64,000 nt of DNA from Candidatus Poribacteria bacterium (GTDB lineage Bacteria; Poribacteria; WGA-4E; WGA-3G). The notes below the pieces were generated by a model that was not told the DNA's origin, did no database searches, and saw nothing but the letters and a program-made list of their open reading frames with translations. The stretch is taken from positions 86,648 through 150,647 of the forward strand of contig JAPPFM010000007.1 in the NCBI GenBank assembly GCA_028821605.1, given 5' to 3'. Of this stretch, positions 55,251-63,782 are shown piece by piece (within the stretch, counting starts at the first letter, position 1; every line of letters starts with the position of its first letter). A program made the translations under genes and the position numbers.

Positions 55251-55362
55251 TTGACATTTTCTCAAAAATGTGGTCCAATTAAAGTGTCAGTTGGACAGGA
55301 ATAGCATCACGTGCATCCTTGCACGTGTCCTGTCCACCGAATGCTATCGGTAAACTGGCACT
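55251..55362 (+). ncRNA. Candidate structured RNA with own promoter
   Basis: TTGACA at 55251-55256 precedes a compact 80-nt fold. P1 pairs 55283-55292 with 55353-55362 (9 Watson-Crick plus one G-U). P2 pairs ggacagg (55293-55299) with cctgtcc (55329-55335) and continues above an internal loop as cacgtgca (55308-55315) / tgcacgtg (55320-55327). P3 is accga (55336-55340) / tcggt (55347-55351). The internal loop aatagcat (55300-55307) is complementary to the P3 loop and flank (atgctat), allowing a pseudoknot. P1, P2 and P3 abut with no spare bases. Strand and function are inferred, and no known RNA family is recognised. Confidence 0.5.
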
Positions 55363-55613
55363 GACGTACCTACAAGAGTGGCACTCTTCAGCCAACGGAA
55401 ATTGTCAATATATGGAGCTGTCCTCAGCCCTTTCATAAGAAATGTTCTCCCGCATGCCATTGTGTCAGGTTTTAGGTAGAATCTTCTTGTGAGAAGTACC
55501 ATTGTTTGTGTTAGAAGTTGAATGTATCGCTGAGCTTTTCTAAAACTTTATCTTGCAAGGTTCGCTACAGAATGTGCTTTGTGGATTGGAGAAACTATAG
55601 ACTGAGGTGAAAT

Positions 55614-56501
55614 ATGAATGTAAGTAAAGAACTTCAATACGCCGGACTAAATAACTTTTATCTTGATGCAAAAAACCCGAGACTCGGTCGTGCTGAGGCT
55701 AATGCGAATCTTTCTCAGGCAGAGGTCCTGGATTTGATGCGTGCCTGGGTTCTTGATGAACTCGCTAGATCTTACTTGGAGAACGGCTTTTGGACACATG
55801 AAGCACTATTGGTTGTCGAAGAAGAGTTATACGGAAAGGATCAACTTGTTGTCGTTGATGGGAATCGGCGACTCGCTGCTCTAATCTATCTTCAGCGGGC
55901 TATTAACGGAAATCCTGTCTCAAAAAGATGGGGTTTGCTCGTCGAAAACAGAGAAGTCCCTAAAGCCCTCTTTACTGAAATTCCGTACACACGAATTGAT
56001 TCCCGTCAAGAAGCCGAGGCGTTCCTCGGTTTTCATCATCACGCCGCGGGTGTCAAGCAATGGTTCCCAGAACAAAAGGCACGATACATCACTAAATTGA
56101 TTGATGAACAAGGTGTGAGTTATGAAGAGGTGGCGCGAATAATTGGAAGCAGCATTTCCGCCGTTCAACATCACTATATTTCTTATCGACTTTTCCTACA
56201 GATGGAAGAATGTTTAGAGGATTTTTCTGTTAAAAATGCTGAATTTAGATTTATCACTATGTTTTTTTCTGTTCAAACGTTAGGAGTTCAGAAGTATCTA
56301 GGCCTTGACATCTTTGCCGAGCCAGAAGACGCAAGAACACCAGTTCCTAAAAACCGTTTAAATGCCCTCGCGAATTTTGCGCGATGGTTATTTGGTACTC
56401 AACAGCATCCACCGCTTTTCACCGGTTCACGAAGTGCGGCTGACTTCGGCAGGCTTCTTGAAAATCCTCAGGCCGTTCAATACCTCGAAAATAATGGGTA
56501 A
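55614..56501 (+). CDS. ParB/Srx-like nuclease-domain protein, ended by an in-frame TAA
   Basis: 295 residues. An N-terminal ParB-like domain has the V-V-V-D-G-N-R-R-L-A-A-L signature (~82-93), followed by a helix-turn-helix-like region (Y-E-E-V-A-R-I-I-G-S-S-I-S-A-V-Q-H-H). gaggtg lies upstream of ATG 55614. The TAA at 56499-56501 is probably premature, because the same frame continues without a break for 72 more codons with protein-like sequence (56502-56720). The gene lies in a defence-like cluster with a nuclease-like gene, so it is unlikely to be the chromosomal ParB. Homologues with this layout may act in DNA-modification or anti-phage systems, but that is inference. Confidence 0.72.
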   Translation: MNVSKELQYAGLNNFYLDAKNPRLGRAEANANLSQAEVLDLMRAWVLDELARSYLENGFWTHEALLVVEEELYGKDQLVVVDGNRRLAALIYLQRAINGNPVSKRWGLLVENREVPKALFTEIPYTRIDSRQEAEAFLGFHHHAAGVKQWFPEQKARYITKLIDEQGVSYEEVARIIGSSISAVQHHYISYRLFLQMEECLEDFSVKNAEFRFITMFFSVQTLGVQKYLGLDIFAEPEDARTPVPKNRLNALANFARWLFGTQQHPPLFTGSRSAADFGRLLENPQAVQYLENNG

Positions 56502-56720
56502 GCGCGCTTTGATGTTGCTTGGCGATTGGCGTATGGCGATGAAGAAATCATTCAGTTAATCGATGAGGCACGTAATAAAATTGCGATTTGCTTGAGCCAC
56601 ATTCATCATCATAAGGACTCCCCGGAGATGCAACACGCGGTTGAAAGGCTTCTTATCAACTCCAAGGAATTGCTTAGTCAGTTTCCAAATATTTGCGCCG
56701 AATTCTTAGAAGATAAATAA
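56502..56720 (+). pseudogene. In-frame continuation of the ParB-like gene after the stop
   Basis: Same reading frame as 55614-56501: A-R-F-D-V-A-W-R-L-A-Y-G-D-E-E-I-I directly after the TAA, then a helical segment (A-R-N-K-I-A-I-C-L-S-H-I) to a stop at 56720. One base change in the TAA would give a single 368-residue protein. An internal TTG (56526) without a ribosome-binding site is a poor independent start. Confidence 0.65.
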
Positions 56721-56776
56721 AACTGGACCCTAATCTCCTTACGGCTTTCAGCTCTTGCTTAACTTAAAACGGACTC

Positions 56777-57289
56777 ATGGATACACTAAAATATCAACTA
56801 TTTCCGAGGTCAGTAGGAATAACCGAGCAAATTCAGGATGTCATTGAATGTTTTGAACGGACGTACGAGCAGATAAAGTCTCCTGAAAACGAGTTAAAAA
56901 GCAATGAGGTTTTGGATGTATTAAGGCCACATCTTGAGCAGATCGGCTTCACGATCGAAGCTGGAAAAGCAAAGGGGCAGAAAATTCCTGTGCCCGTTCT
57001 CTTCGGTTTGAATAATACCGTTGACCAGTCTTTCAACGCCGATGGTGTAAGCAATGACGGGAAAATAGTTCTTGAAGTCGAAGCTGGTAGAGCAACTGCC
57101 AACTTTGCGTTCCTTAAAGATATTTTTCAGGCATCTATGATGCATGGTGTTGAATTTTTAATCTTGGCTGTGAGAAACGACTATAGGGGAGGCGATGACT
57201 TTCAAAAGGTTTACACGTTCTTGGAAACGCTGTATATTAGCAGCCGGTTAGTGCTGCCTCTAAAAGGTATTATTCTGATTGGGTATTGA
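56777..57289 (+). CDS. Hypothetical nuclease-like protein
   Basis: 170 residues. The N-terminal part is helical. The middle carries D89 in F-N-A-D-G, then a strand I-V-L-E100-V-E102-A-G, which looks like the core strand of a PD-(D/E)xK fold with Glu in place of Lys. F-L-I-L-A-V-R-N follows as another core strand. No named family assigned. There is no ribosome-binding site before ATG 56777. Its position behind the ParB-like gene suggests a joint system. The nuclease call is an inference from motif pattern only. Confidence 0.5.
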   Translation: MDTLKYQLFPRSVGITEQIQDVIECFERTYEQIKSPENELKSNEVLDVLRPHLEQIGFTIEAGKAKGQKIPVPVLFGLNNTVDQSFNADGVSNDGKIVLEVEAGRATANFAFLKDIFQASMMHGVEFLILAVRNDYRGGDDFQKVYTFLETLYISSRLVLPLKGIILIGY

Positions 57290-57310
57290 AGGCGGAACGC
57301 GGTGCCATAG

Positions 57311-57418
57311 GGTCATTTTCTCAAGGAAGACATTGCACGCGCACTGATTAGCGAAGGCATAAGCACCGAAGTTATTACACGAACAACGGGCCTCACAGCA
57401 ACAGAAATCAAAAATTGA
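57311..57418 (+). pseudogene. C-terminal remnant of an Rpn/PD-(D/E)xK transposase-like protein
   Basis: 36 codons in frame from after a TAG to TGA 57418. The residues K-E-D-I-A-R-A-L-I-S-E-G-I-S-T-E-V-I then T-G-L-T-A-T-E-I match the helical tail typical of Rpn-family recombination-promoting nucleases. No start and no upstream domain remain, so it is a fragment. Confidence 0.55.
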
Positions 57419-57501
57419 GGCAATCATAAACCCCGATCCGTGCTAATAACGGGGCAATACCATAAACTGCTAAAAACAATTACACACAACGAGGTGGTCC
57501 C

Positions 57502-59142
57502 ATGTTCAATAGACCCCCAACCATCGGCGAATATCTAATCAGAAAACTGGAGAGTTACGACATTGAACATATCTTCGGCATCCCCGGCGATTATGTACTG
57601 CGGTTCTATAATCTTATTGAACAGAGTTCAATTCAACACATCGGCATGACCCGCGAGGACGCAGCAGGCTACGCAGCGGATGCCTACGCGCGGATAAAAG
57701 GCATGGGCGCGGCTTGTGTTACCTATTGTGTTGGTGGGCTATCGATGGTGAACGCCGTTGCAGGTGCCTACGCCGAGAAATCGCCCGTTGTTGTTATTAG
57801 TGGGGCACCAGGCATTAGAGAACACGGGAAGGATGCACTCCTACACCACAAGGTCCGGGATTTCCATACACAGCAACGGATCTATGACGAGATAACCGTC
57901 GCAACGGCACTGCTTGATGAACCTTTTACGGCTTTCAATGAAATCGATCGCGTGCTTGATGCCGTACATCGTTATAAACGTCCCGGCTACATTGAACTTC
58001 CACGCGACATGGTAGATGTCCGCGGCACGCTCTACCAACGCCCTTCAACCGGTGGACACCTCAGCGACCCAGAAACATTGGATGTTGCCGTTGAAGAGGC
58101 TGTTGATTTCATTAATCACAGTAAAAGACCTGTAATCCTCGCGGGGGTAGAACTCCACAGATTCGGCTATCAAAATAAATTGCTTAGACTCGTCGAAGAA
58201 AAGCGGATTCCGGTAGTAGCGACGCTCCTCGGAAAATCGGTGATGCCGGAAGCGCACCCGCTCTACTTAGGTATTTATGAAGGTGCCATGGGAAGGGACG
58301 AGGTCAGGGAATTTGTTGAGGATTCGGATTGTGTGATTATCCTCGGTGCTTTCATGACGGACGTGAATCTTGGAATCTACACCGCGAACCTTGACCGCTC
58401 ACATTCTATCTATGCCACTTCAGAAAAAATCGCAGTCCGCTACCATACCTATGAAGAGGTAATGTTTGATGACTTTATTGATGGCATCAATTCGCCGAAA
58501 CTCCGAAGACGAAGGAAACCGAATTTAGGATGGGCATTGCCAGATGCAGGACCTTTTGAGGTCGAACCCAAGGCACCTCTAACAGTGCGTCGCCTGTTCC
58601 AACATCTCAATGAATTCATCAATGATGAACTGACGGTTATCGCTGACGTTGGTGATAGCTTATTCGGTGCTGTGGAGTTGCGAATTCATCAACACACCAA
58701 TTTTATCAGTCCTGCCTACTACACCTCAATGGGGTTTGCGGTGCCAGCGTCCGTTGGTGCGCAATTCAGTATGCCAAACACCCGATGCCTCGTTATCGTC
58801 GGAGATGGTGCCTTCCAAATGACGGGCACTGAACTCTCAACAGTTGCACGTTACGGACTCAATCCGATTGTCCTTATTTTAAACAACCACGGGTACGGCA
58901 CAGAACGACATCTCCTTGAAGGTTCCTTTAACGATATCGGGGCTTGGAACTATAGCTGCATGCCAACACTTTTCAGTACCGGACGCGGATTCCATGTCCG
59001 TACCGAAGGCGAATTTGATGAAGCCATCAAAACCGCTCTTGATGAGACAGAACATTTTACCGTGATTGAAGCAGAACTTGACAAATTGGACACTTCACCT
59101 GCACTTGCTCGGTTGGCAGAACGGATGTCAGGAACAGTCTAA
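57502..59142 (+). CDS. TPP-dependent 2-keto-acid decarboxylase (pyruvate/indolepyruvate decarboxylase type)
   Basis: 546 residues, normal for this family. N-terminal PYR domain with G-I-P-G-D-Y-V-L-R-F-Y and the catalytic glutamate in T-R-E-D-A-A-G-Y-A-A-D-A-Y-A-R. An H-H-K-V pair near residue 115 corresponds to the catalytic histidines of pyruvate decarboxylase. The C-terminal PP domain has the TPP/Mg motif G-D-G-A-F-Q-M-T-G-T-E-L-S-T, ending N-N-H-G-Y-G-T-E. It decarboxylates a 2-keto acid to an aldehyde in the cytosol. Pyruvate, indolepyruvate or a branched keto acid are all possible. A cgaggtgg site precedes ATG 57502. Confidence 0.92.
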   Translation: MFNRPPTIGEYLIRKLESYDIEHIFGIPGDYVLRFYNLIEQSSIQHIGMTREDAAGYAADAYARIKGMGAACVTYCVGGLSMVNAVAGAYAEKSPVVVISGAPGIREHGKDALLHHKVRDFHTQQRIYDEITVATALLDEPFTAFNEIDRVLDAVHRYKRPGYIELPRDMVDVRGTLYQRPSTGGHLSDPETLDVAVEEAVDFINHSKRPVILAGVELHRFGYQNKLLRLVEEKRIPVVATLLGKSVMPEAHPLYLGIYEGAMGRDEVREFVEDSDCVIILGAFMTDVNLGIYTANLDRSHSIYATSEKIAVRYHTYEEVMFDDFIDGINSPKLRRRRKPNLGWALPDAGPFEVEPKAPLTVRRLFQHLNEFINDELTVIADVGDSLFGAVELRIHQHTNFISPAYYTSMGFAVPASVGAQFSMPNTRCLVIVGDGAFQMTGTELSTVARYGLNPIVLILNNHGYGTERHLLEGSFNDIGAWNYSCMPTLFSTGRGFHVRTEGEFDEAIKTALDETEHFTVIEAELDKLDTSPALARLAERMSGTV

Positions 59143-59276
59143 ACGCATACGAAATCCCACATTCATTATTTCTTATTTGGCTACTTTACATTGAAGAACT
59201 TACTTTTCTTACTAAAGTCTGGCCAATTGTAGCATAGGCTGTTAGCCTGTGTCCTTGTAGCATAGTTGGGTTGTCT

Positions 59277-59510
59277 TGTAGGTTGGGTTGAACGGAGATC
59301 TACTAAAAATCGCATACAACACAGCGTTTTCAAGGGAACAGAGAAACCGGAAATCACCCAAAACCGAGTGAAACCCAACGCATTATGATACCAACACCGT
59401 TTGGGATGTTGGGTTTCGCTACACCTATCTCCCCGAAGGATTCATTGAAGAACGGAACGCTGTGTATAGCGCAAATGAGTTTGTGGCTTTACCGCTCAAC
59501 CCAACCTACA
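59277..59510. repeat. 234-bp MITE-like element with terminal inverted repeats
   Basis: Ends tgtaggttgggttgaacgg (59277-59295) and ccgctcaacccaacctaca (59492-59510) are complementary at 18 of 19 positions. An inner hairpin pairs gaaacccaac with gttgggtttc. There is no reading frame of note. It lies between the decarboxylase and the TIM-barrel gene. Confidence 0.7.
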
Positions 59511-59590
59511 GGTCCCCTATTCGCATTTTTAATTATCAAACTCACGTTATTATATTGAACTTACTTTTCTTAACTGATAACTACTAACCC

Positions 59591-60391
59591 TTACAGCGCA
59601 GCGATTTTCTCACGTAAAAATCCTGTGCAATAAGGCACCTGCTCTTCCGACAAGCCATGCAGCACAACAGCACCGTCATAACCGCTCTCCTTTAACAGAC
59701 CGAGATACTGATCATAATCCAGCAGTCCTGTTCCAGCAGCGAGATGTCCTGCCTGCCCATCGCGATCCAAGTCTTTCCCGTGTGCAAGTGCGATGTCATC
59801 ACCGAGCAATGCAAACGCTTCATCAAGGATTTCTTTCATTTTCGGCAGTTCACCTTTATGGAAGATATTCGCGCCGTCCATACAAACCTTCAGGTAGGGC
59901 GATTGCATCTCGTCGAGCAAACGCCGCGCTTTCTGTGCAGAATCCACAACGTTCGCCACTTCGGGTTCGAGTGCGAGCGTCACCCCGTATTCCTCCGCGA
60001 CTTCCAGTGCCTGTTTCATAGATTCAACGAGATCGCGCCACGCCTCCGGTGTATTGTTATCAGGATGGGCGCGCCACATGCTGTCCGGGTCACGTGAACC
60101 GGTGCAGATCGTGATTACCGATGTTCCCATCGGAGCGCATTGCGCTGCGACAGAACGCAGCATCTGTAAACCGGCGTGGCGTTTCTCAACATCGGGATCA
60201 ATCATATTATAAGTGCCTCCAAGTGCCGAGATTGTGATCTGTCGGTCGTCTATCTCCTTGCGAACCTCCGCAAGCGACAGCCCCGCAGGTACATGATATT
60301 GTAGATGGTGGACATCGTGTTCCACAATAGCATCCAAGGTCGCACCGAGCGTTTTCCGCCGAATCGTCCCAACCATAAGTCCAACGTGCAT
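59591..60391 (-). CDS. Sugar phosphate isomerase/epimerase (TIM barrel)
   Basis: 266 residues of the AP-endonuclease-2 / xylose-isomerase-like barrel. Metal-ligand blocks: L-A-L-E-P-E-V-A-N near 140, V-C-M-D-G-A-N near 170, A-H-G-K-D near 210, and H-G-L at the C-terminal strand. An aggaga site precedes ATG 60391. The substrate is unknown. The DapA-like aldolase gene on the same strand lies 237 bp upstream, and the two may belong to one sugar-acid pathway, but the gap argues against a tight operon. Confidence 0.85.
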   Translation of the reverse strand: MHVGLMVGTIRRKTLGATLDAIVEHDVHHLQYHVPAGLSLAEVRKEIDDRQITISALGGTYNMIDPDVEKRHAGLQMLRSVAAQCAPMGTSVITICTGSRDPDSMWRAHPDNNTPEAWRDLVESMKQALEVAEEYGVTLALEPEVANVVDSAQKARRLLDEMQSPYLKVCMDGANIFHKGELPKMKEILDEAFALLGDDIALAHGKDLDRDGQAGHLAAGTGLLDYDQYLGLLKESGYDGAVVLHGLSEEQVPYCTGFLREKIAAL

Positions 60392-60628
60392 AAGTCTCTC
60401 CTATCAATCAAGAATCGTCAAACTATATGGTGATTATACAACAGGAAGCATCAAATGACAAGATAATAATGAACTTTGGATCCTTTGCATCAATTAGCGC
60501 AACCTAACAGGATACGCTACAGCTGTAATCTTAGTTGTATGATTTATCGGAGCATGCGTACATCGAATAGGTTAAGAACGATGGTTGACATCACGTCTGA
60601 ATAGCGTTTAACCATTTGCATCTATCAA

Positions 60629-61552
60629 TTAGAGTTCGGCAGACTTGATGTTCCCAAAGATTCGCTCTAACACCGCTCGGACTTCTTGATGTTTTTTGTC
60701 CGTATGTGAAATAGCAGGCGTTCGGAGGCGATGGTTCGGATAGAGTCCGTGAAGATGGAGTGCCGATTTGATGCTTGGTAGCCACTCCAACTTCGTTGCA
60801 GTCTTGAGCCAAGGTTCCTCATAACGGAACACAATTTCCTTGGTGTCATCGTTGTGCCCTGTAGTCAGGGCATTATAGAATTCCAATGCAATGTCCGGTC
60901 GGAACGGAGCGATGGTACACAGATACGCCGTTGAACCGATCGGGTAGCCGAACATGAAATTGCGCATCTGCCCGCCACTGATCACCGCGAAATTCTCGTC
61001 AGTGGTTGCGCGAATGATGTCATAGTAAGCATAGAACGGATGACCGTCGTTCTTGATGCCAACTACCTCTGTACGTTTTGCCAACTCGGCAACGAGGTCC
61101 ACAGGATAGGGGTCTTGCCATGCTCCCCAAACCAATAAAGGCATCGGCGCGGTGTCCTGAACGCTATCAAAGTAGCCAACAATAACTTCGCGCTTCACCC
61201 CCAACCCGGGATGAATCTGGACCTTGACAGCGTCTACGCCTGCAGCGTCGCAGTGTTTCAAAAACTCTCGGCACTGTCCCGGATGCCACCAACCCGTTGA
61301 AGCGATGAAAAGCGAGCGACCTGATATTTCTTCTGCCAGTTCTGCTGTCAACTGCCAGATTTCTTTATCTGTCAGGCTACAGAATTCGCTACTGCCATAC
61401 GTGAGGAGAATCACTGGGACACTTTGCTCACACAACCAGTTGATGTATTTCCGCATGGCACCAACATCCAGCGAGTCATCATCGCCGAAACAGGTGTTCA
61501 CCGGTACGACGGGACCTTTTAGACATTCCACCACACGAATCGCTCGCTCCAT
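60629..61552 (-). CDS. Dihydrodipicolinate synthase (DapA)-like aldolase
   Basis: 307 residues from ATG 61552, preceded by aaagga. The frame opens at 61651 without a site. TIM-barrel class I aldolase features: G-P-V-V-P-V-N-T near the N-terminus, L-L-T-Y-G-S-S-E-F-C-S-L-T (the G-x-x-G-E loop variant), and the Schiff-base lysine in V-V-G-I-K-N-D-G. Y-G-S-S-E replaces the T-T-G-E of true DapA, so another pyruvate-dependent aldolase or lyase (for example a keto-deoxy-sugar acid or N-acetylneuraminate-like substrate) is more likely than lysine synthesis. Confidence 0.85.
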   Translation of the reverse strand: MERAIRVVECLKGPVVPVNTCFGDDDSLDVGAMRKYINWLCEQSVPVILLTYGSSEFCSLTDKEIWQLTAELAEEISGRSLFIASTGWWHPGQCREFLKHCDAAGVDAVKVQIHPGLGVKREVIVGYFDSVQDTAPMPLLVWGAWQDPYPVDLVAELAKRTEVVGIKNDGHPFYAYYDIIRATTDENFAVISGGQMRNFMFGYPIGSTAYLCTIAPFRPDIALEFYNALTTGHNDDTKEIVFRYEEPWLKTATKLEWLPSIKSALHLHGLYPNHRLRTPAISHTDKKHQEVRAVLERIFGNIKSAEL

Positions 61553-61613
61553 AAAAATTTCCTTTGGTATGTTGTTAGCACTTCTGAAAGTATAGAGATA
61601 GGCAACTTGTTGA

Positions 61614-62039
61614 TTACGGCGGTACGTTCGGTAAGTGACAGATTTCCTCAAAAAATTCAGGAATTGTCAACAAGCCAGCAGCCCATAAAAATGCTCTATC
61701 TCGTTCTGTGAGTTCGTTTAGGCAAATCCACGCAACGTCCACAAGAATCTGATTTCCTTTTAGTTCAGGGTCAGTTCCCAAGGATACTTCCTGCGCACCT
61801 ATTTCTATCAAATAAGTGTAGTATTGATCATTAGGGGCAAAGGTAACAACAGATGTTGGGCGGATCACTGTACCCTGTACATGACACTCCTCCCAAAGTT
61901 CCCTCAGCGCGGCTTGTTCCGGCGTTTCATCTGCTTCTATACGTCCACCGGGAAGACACCACCATTCTTCTCCTTCGTGACGGTGCTTGACCATTAGAAT
62001 TCTTTTCTGCCTATGAACGATGCATTGTGCGCGCGACAT
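61614..62039 (-). CDS. Nudix hydrolase
   Basis: 141 residues. The Nudix box is complete: G-G-R-I-E-A-D-E-T-P-E-Q-A-A-L-R-E-L-W-E-E-C, matching G-x5-E-x7-R-E-x-x-E-E. It hydrolyses a nucleoside diphosphate linked to another group, and the substrate is not predictable. The gene starts at ATG 62039, with its downstream end 61 bp before the DapA-like start. The upstream flank is the end of the tnpB element. A housekeeping (mutT-like) or sugar-nucleotide role is equally possible. Confidence 0.9.
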   Translation of the reverse strand: MSRAQCIVHRQKRILMVKHRHEGEEWWCLPGGRIEADETPEQAALRELWEECHVQGTVIRPTSVVTFAPNDQYYTYLIEIGAQEVSLGTDPELKGNQILVDVAWICLNELTERDRAFLWAAGLLTIPEFFEEICHLPNVPP

Positions 62040-62169
62040 TCACAACCCCTGAATCTGATGTCCTATCGAAAATGAGCGGAAATTCCTTATATTTTTTTAA
62101 TCAAAAATGGTGTATATCTGTCTAAAATCTTATAAGCCGTACCTTGGGTTATTGTATGATAAAGGCTTG

Positions 62170-63620
62170 TCAAGTACCCCGCCCTAAAGGGCGAGGCTTG
62201 TAAGGTTTTTATCCCCAACAAGCTCGTTGTAATAACGGGTTTCTCGTTTCACAGAGGATGGCATCCCATACCTCTCCACGAAGGGCGCAAGCCGCCCTGT
62301 GTAAGATATTCAACGCCGCGTTGTGGTCGCGGTCAAGTTTCAAACCACAGAACTTACAATGGAACACACGCTCCGACAACTTCAGTTTGACTGGCGATTT
62401 CTGACAGCATTCCGAACAGGTTTGACTCGTCTGATGTGGTGGCACTTGATGGAAATGTTTGCCATCGCGCTTGGCAACCCAACTGCCCCAGTCAAAGAAC
62501 ATACCCCAAGAAGCATCAGAGATAGACTTGGCAAGGTATCGGTTCTTGACCATGTTGCTGGGCTTGAGTTTCTCGGCGACAACGGCATCATACCCTTTAT
62601 GGTGGAAAAGCCAATACGCTGTTTTTGCGAGAAAGTCAAGGCGTTGGCAAGCAACAATATCTGCTTGCTTCGCGAGTGCGTCCTTTGTTTTATACCAGCG
62701 TTTGCTTTTGTATTGCTTACGCGACAAATCACGCTGAAGTTTGGCAAATTTGCGCTCTGCTTGTCGGTAAAATCGGGGGTTGGGTCTTTTCTCACCGGTG
62801 GAAGTCGTCAAAAAGTCTTGCGTCCCAACATCCACACCACAAGCGGACTTCGGAACACAGGTGAGCGTCTCAGGCATTTCACAAACGATGAAGCAATACC
62901 AGCCGCGCGCCGTTTCTTTCAATGTGACTTCTTTCGGGTCTCCATTGAGAGGACGGTGCTGGCGGATAGCAACTTCACCGAGTTTCGGCACTTTCAAACG
63001 GTTGTGGCGAGTGCCTGTTTCACGGATTGGATTTTGACGAACCCTTTCACCTGTTTTGAGTTTGTGCTTACGCAAAGACCAAGATACAGAACGGACAACA
63101 GATTTATAGCGCGGGTAGCCCTTTTTCTCGGTTTCCCCTTCTCGGCATCGGCGTTGAAAATGCTCGTGTGCAGCGTTGACGCGTTTGATCGTGGATACTT
63201 GCATATCTTGCGGATGATCCGAATAGTGCGAAGTGGCGGCGCGAAGGTCTTTCAGATGATTGATCTGGTCATACATCGAGACAGACTTCTGACCATACTC
63301 CCACATCTGATGACGCATCTGAAGCATATAGTTTTGCAACTGCTTCTGGTGCTGCAGCTCCGCAAAGAGCCATTTCTCTTGTGTTTTCGTAGGATACACA
63401 CGATATTTAAATGTTTGCTTCAAGGTTTTCACGTATCACGCTTTTATCCCCTACAGAGTGGGAGGCAGACACGCCACCAAGCGGTGACGCTCTGTATGTC
63501 TGCCAACGTGATGCATCTATTAAACCGCAATTTACTAAAAAAGTCAAGGGTTTTTCAAAAAAAACGCTGTGGACTAATTCAAGAGGGCGGATTTTCCTCC
63601 CCCGCCTAAAGGCAGAGGGT
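62170..63620 (-). mobile_element. IS605/IS1341-like element carrying only tnpB
   Basis: Subterminal hairpins flank the tnpB gene: ccccgccctaaagggcgagg at 62177-62196 (3' side, where an omegaRNA and guide would lie) and cccccgcctaaaggcagagg near 63599-63618 (5' side). A further stem ggcagaca (63464-63471) / tgtctgcc (63497-63504) lies just upstream of the gene. No tnpA (Y1 transposase) is present, so the element cannot move on its own. Exact ends were not determined. Confidence 0.7.
62209..63432 (-). CDS. tnpB: RNA-guided endonuclease TnpB (IS605 OrfB family)
   Basis: 407 residues, apparently intact. N-terminal helix-turn-helix-like region K-Y-R-V-Y-P-T-K-T-Q-E. RuvC motifs: D in G-V-D-V-G-T (~198), E in V-V-A-E-K-L-K (~287), and D in L-D-R-D-H-N-A-A-L-N-I (367-369). 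A zinc finger lies between motifs II and III (T-C-S-E-C ... H-C-K-F-C-G). TnpB proteins cut DNA guided by an RNA from the element's right end. The predicted omegaRNA would overlap the 3' end of the gene and reach about 62170. A long antisense frame across this gene is a shadow. Confidence 0.93.
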   Translation of the reverse strand: MKTLKQTFKYRVYPTKTQEKWLFAELQHQKQLQNYMLQMRHQMWEYGQKSVSMYDQINHLKDLRAATSHYSDHPQDMQVSTIKRVNAAHEHFQRRCREGETEKKGYPRYKSVVRSVSWSLRKHKLKTGERVRQNPIRETGTRHNRLKVPKLGEVAIRQHRPLNGDPKEVTLKETARGWYCFIVCEMPETLTCVPKSACGVDVGTQDFLTTSTGEKRPNPRFYRQAERKFAKLQRDLSRKQYKSKRWYKTKDALAKQADIVACQRLDFLAKTAYWLFHHKGYDAVVAEKLKPSNMVKNRYLAKSISDASWGMFFDWGSWVAKRDGKHFHQVPPHQTSQTCSECCQKSPVKLKLSERVFHCKFCGLKLDRDHNAALNILHRAACALRGEVWDAILCETRNPLLQRACWG

Positions 63621-63782
63621 TTCCAATCCGTGAACTTTGATGAAGATGTGGTTTATCTTTTCGTTTACGCTTGTTGAAAGTATAACATCTTTTGCTGTTT
63701 TTCTCTATCAAAAACTGTGTATCCACTTTCCGCCATTGGAAGGGTGAGATGCGACGAATAACAGCATATAAGGAGGTAAGAA

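Noticed and set aside
62323..63609. 428-codon plus-strand open frame opposite tnpB
   Set aside because: It is a shadow: the minus strand encodes an intact TnpB with all motifs, while this frame has no ribosome-binding site and no recognisable motifs.
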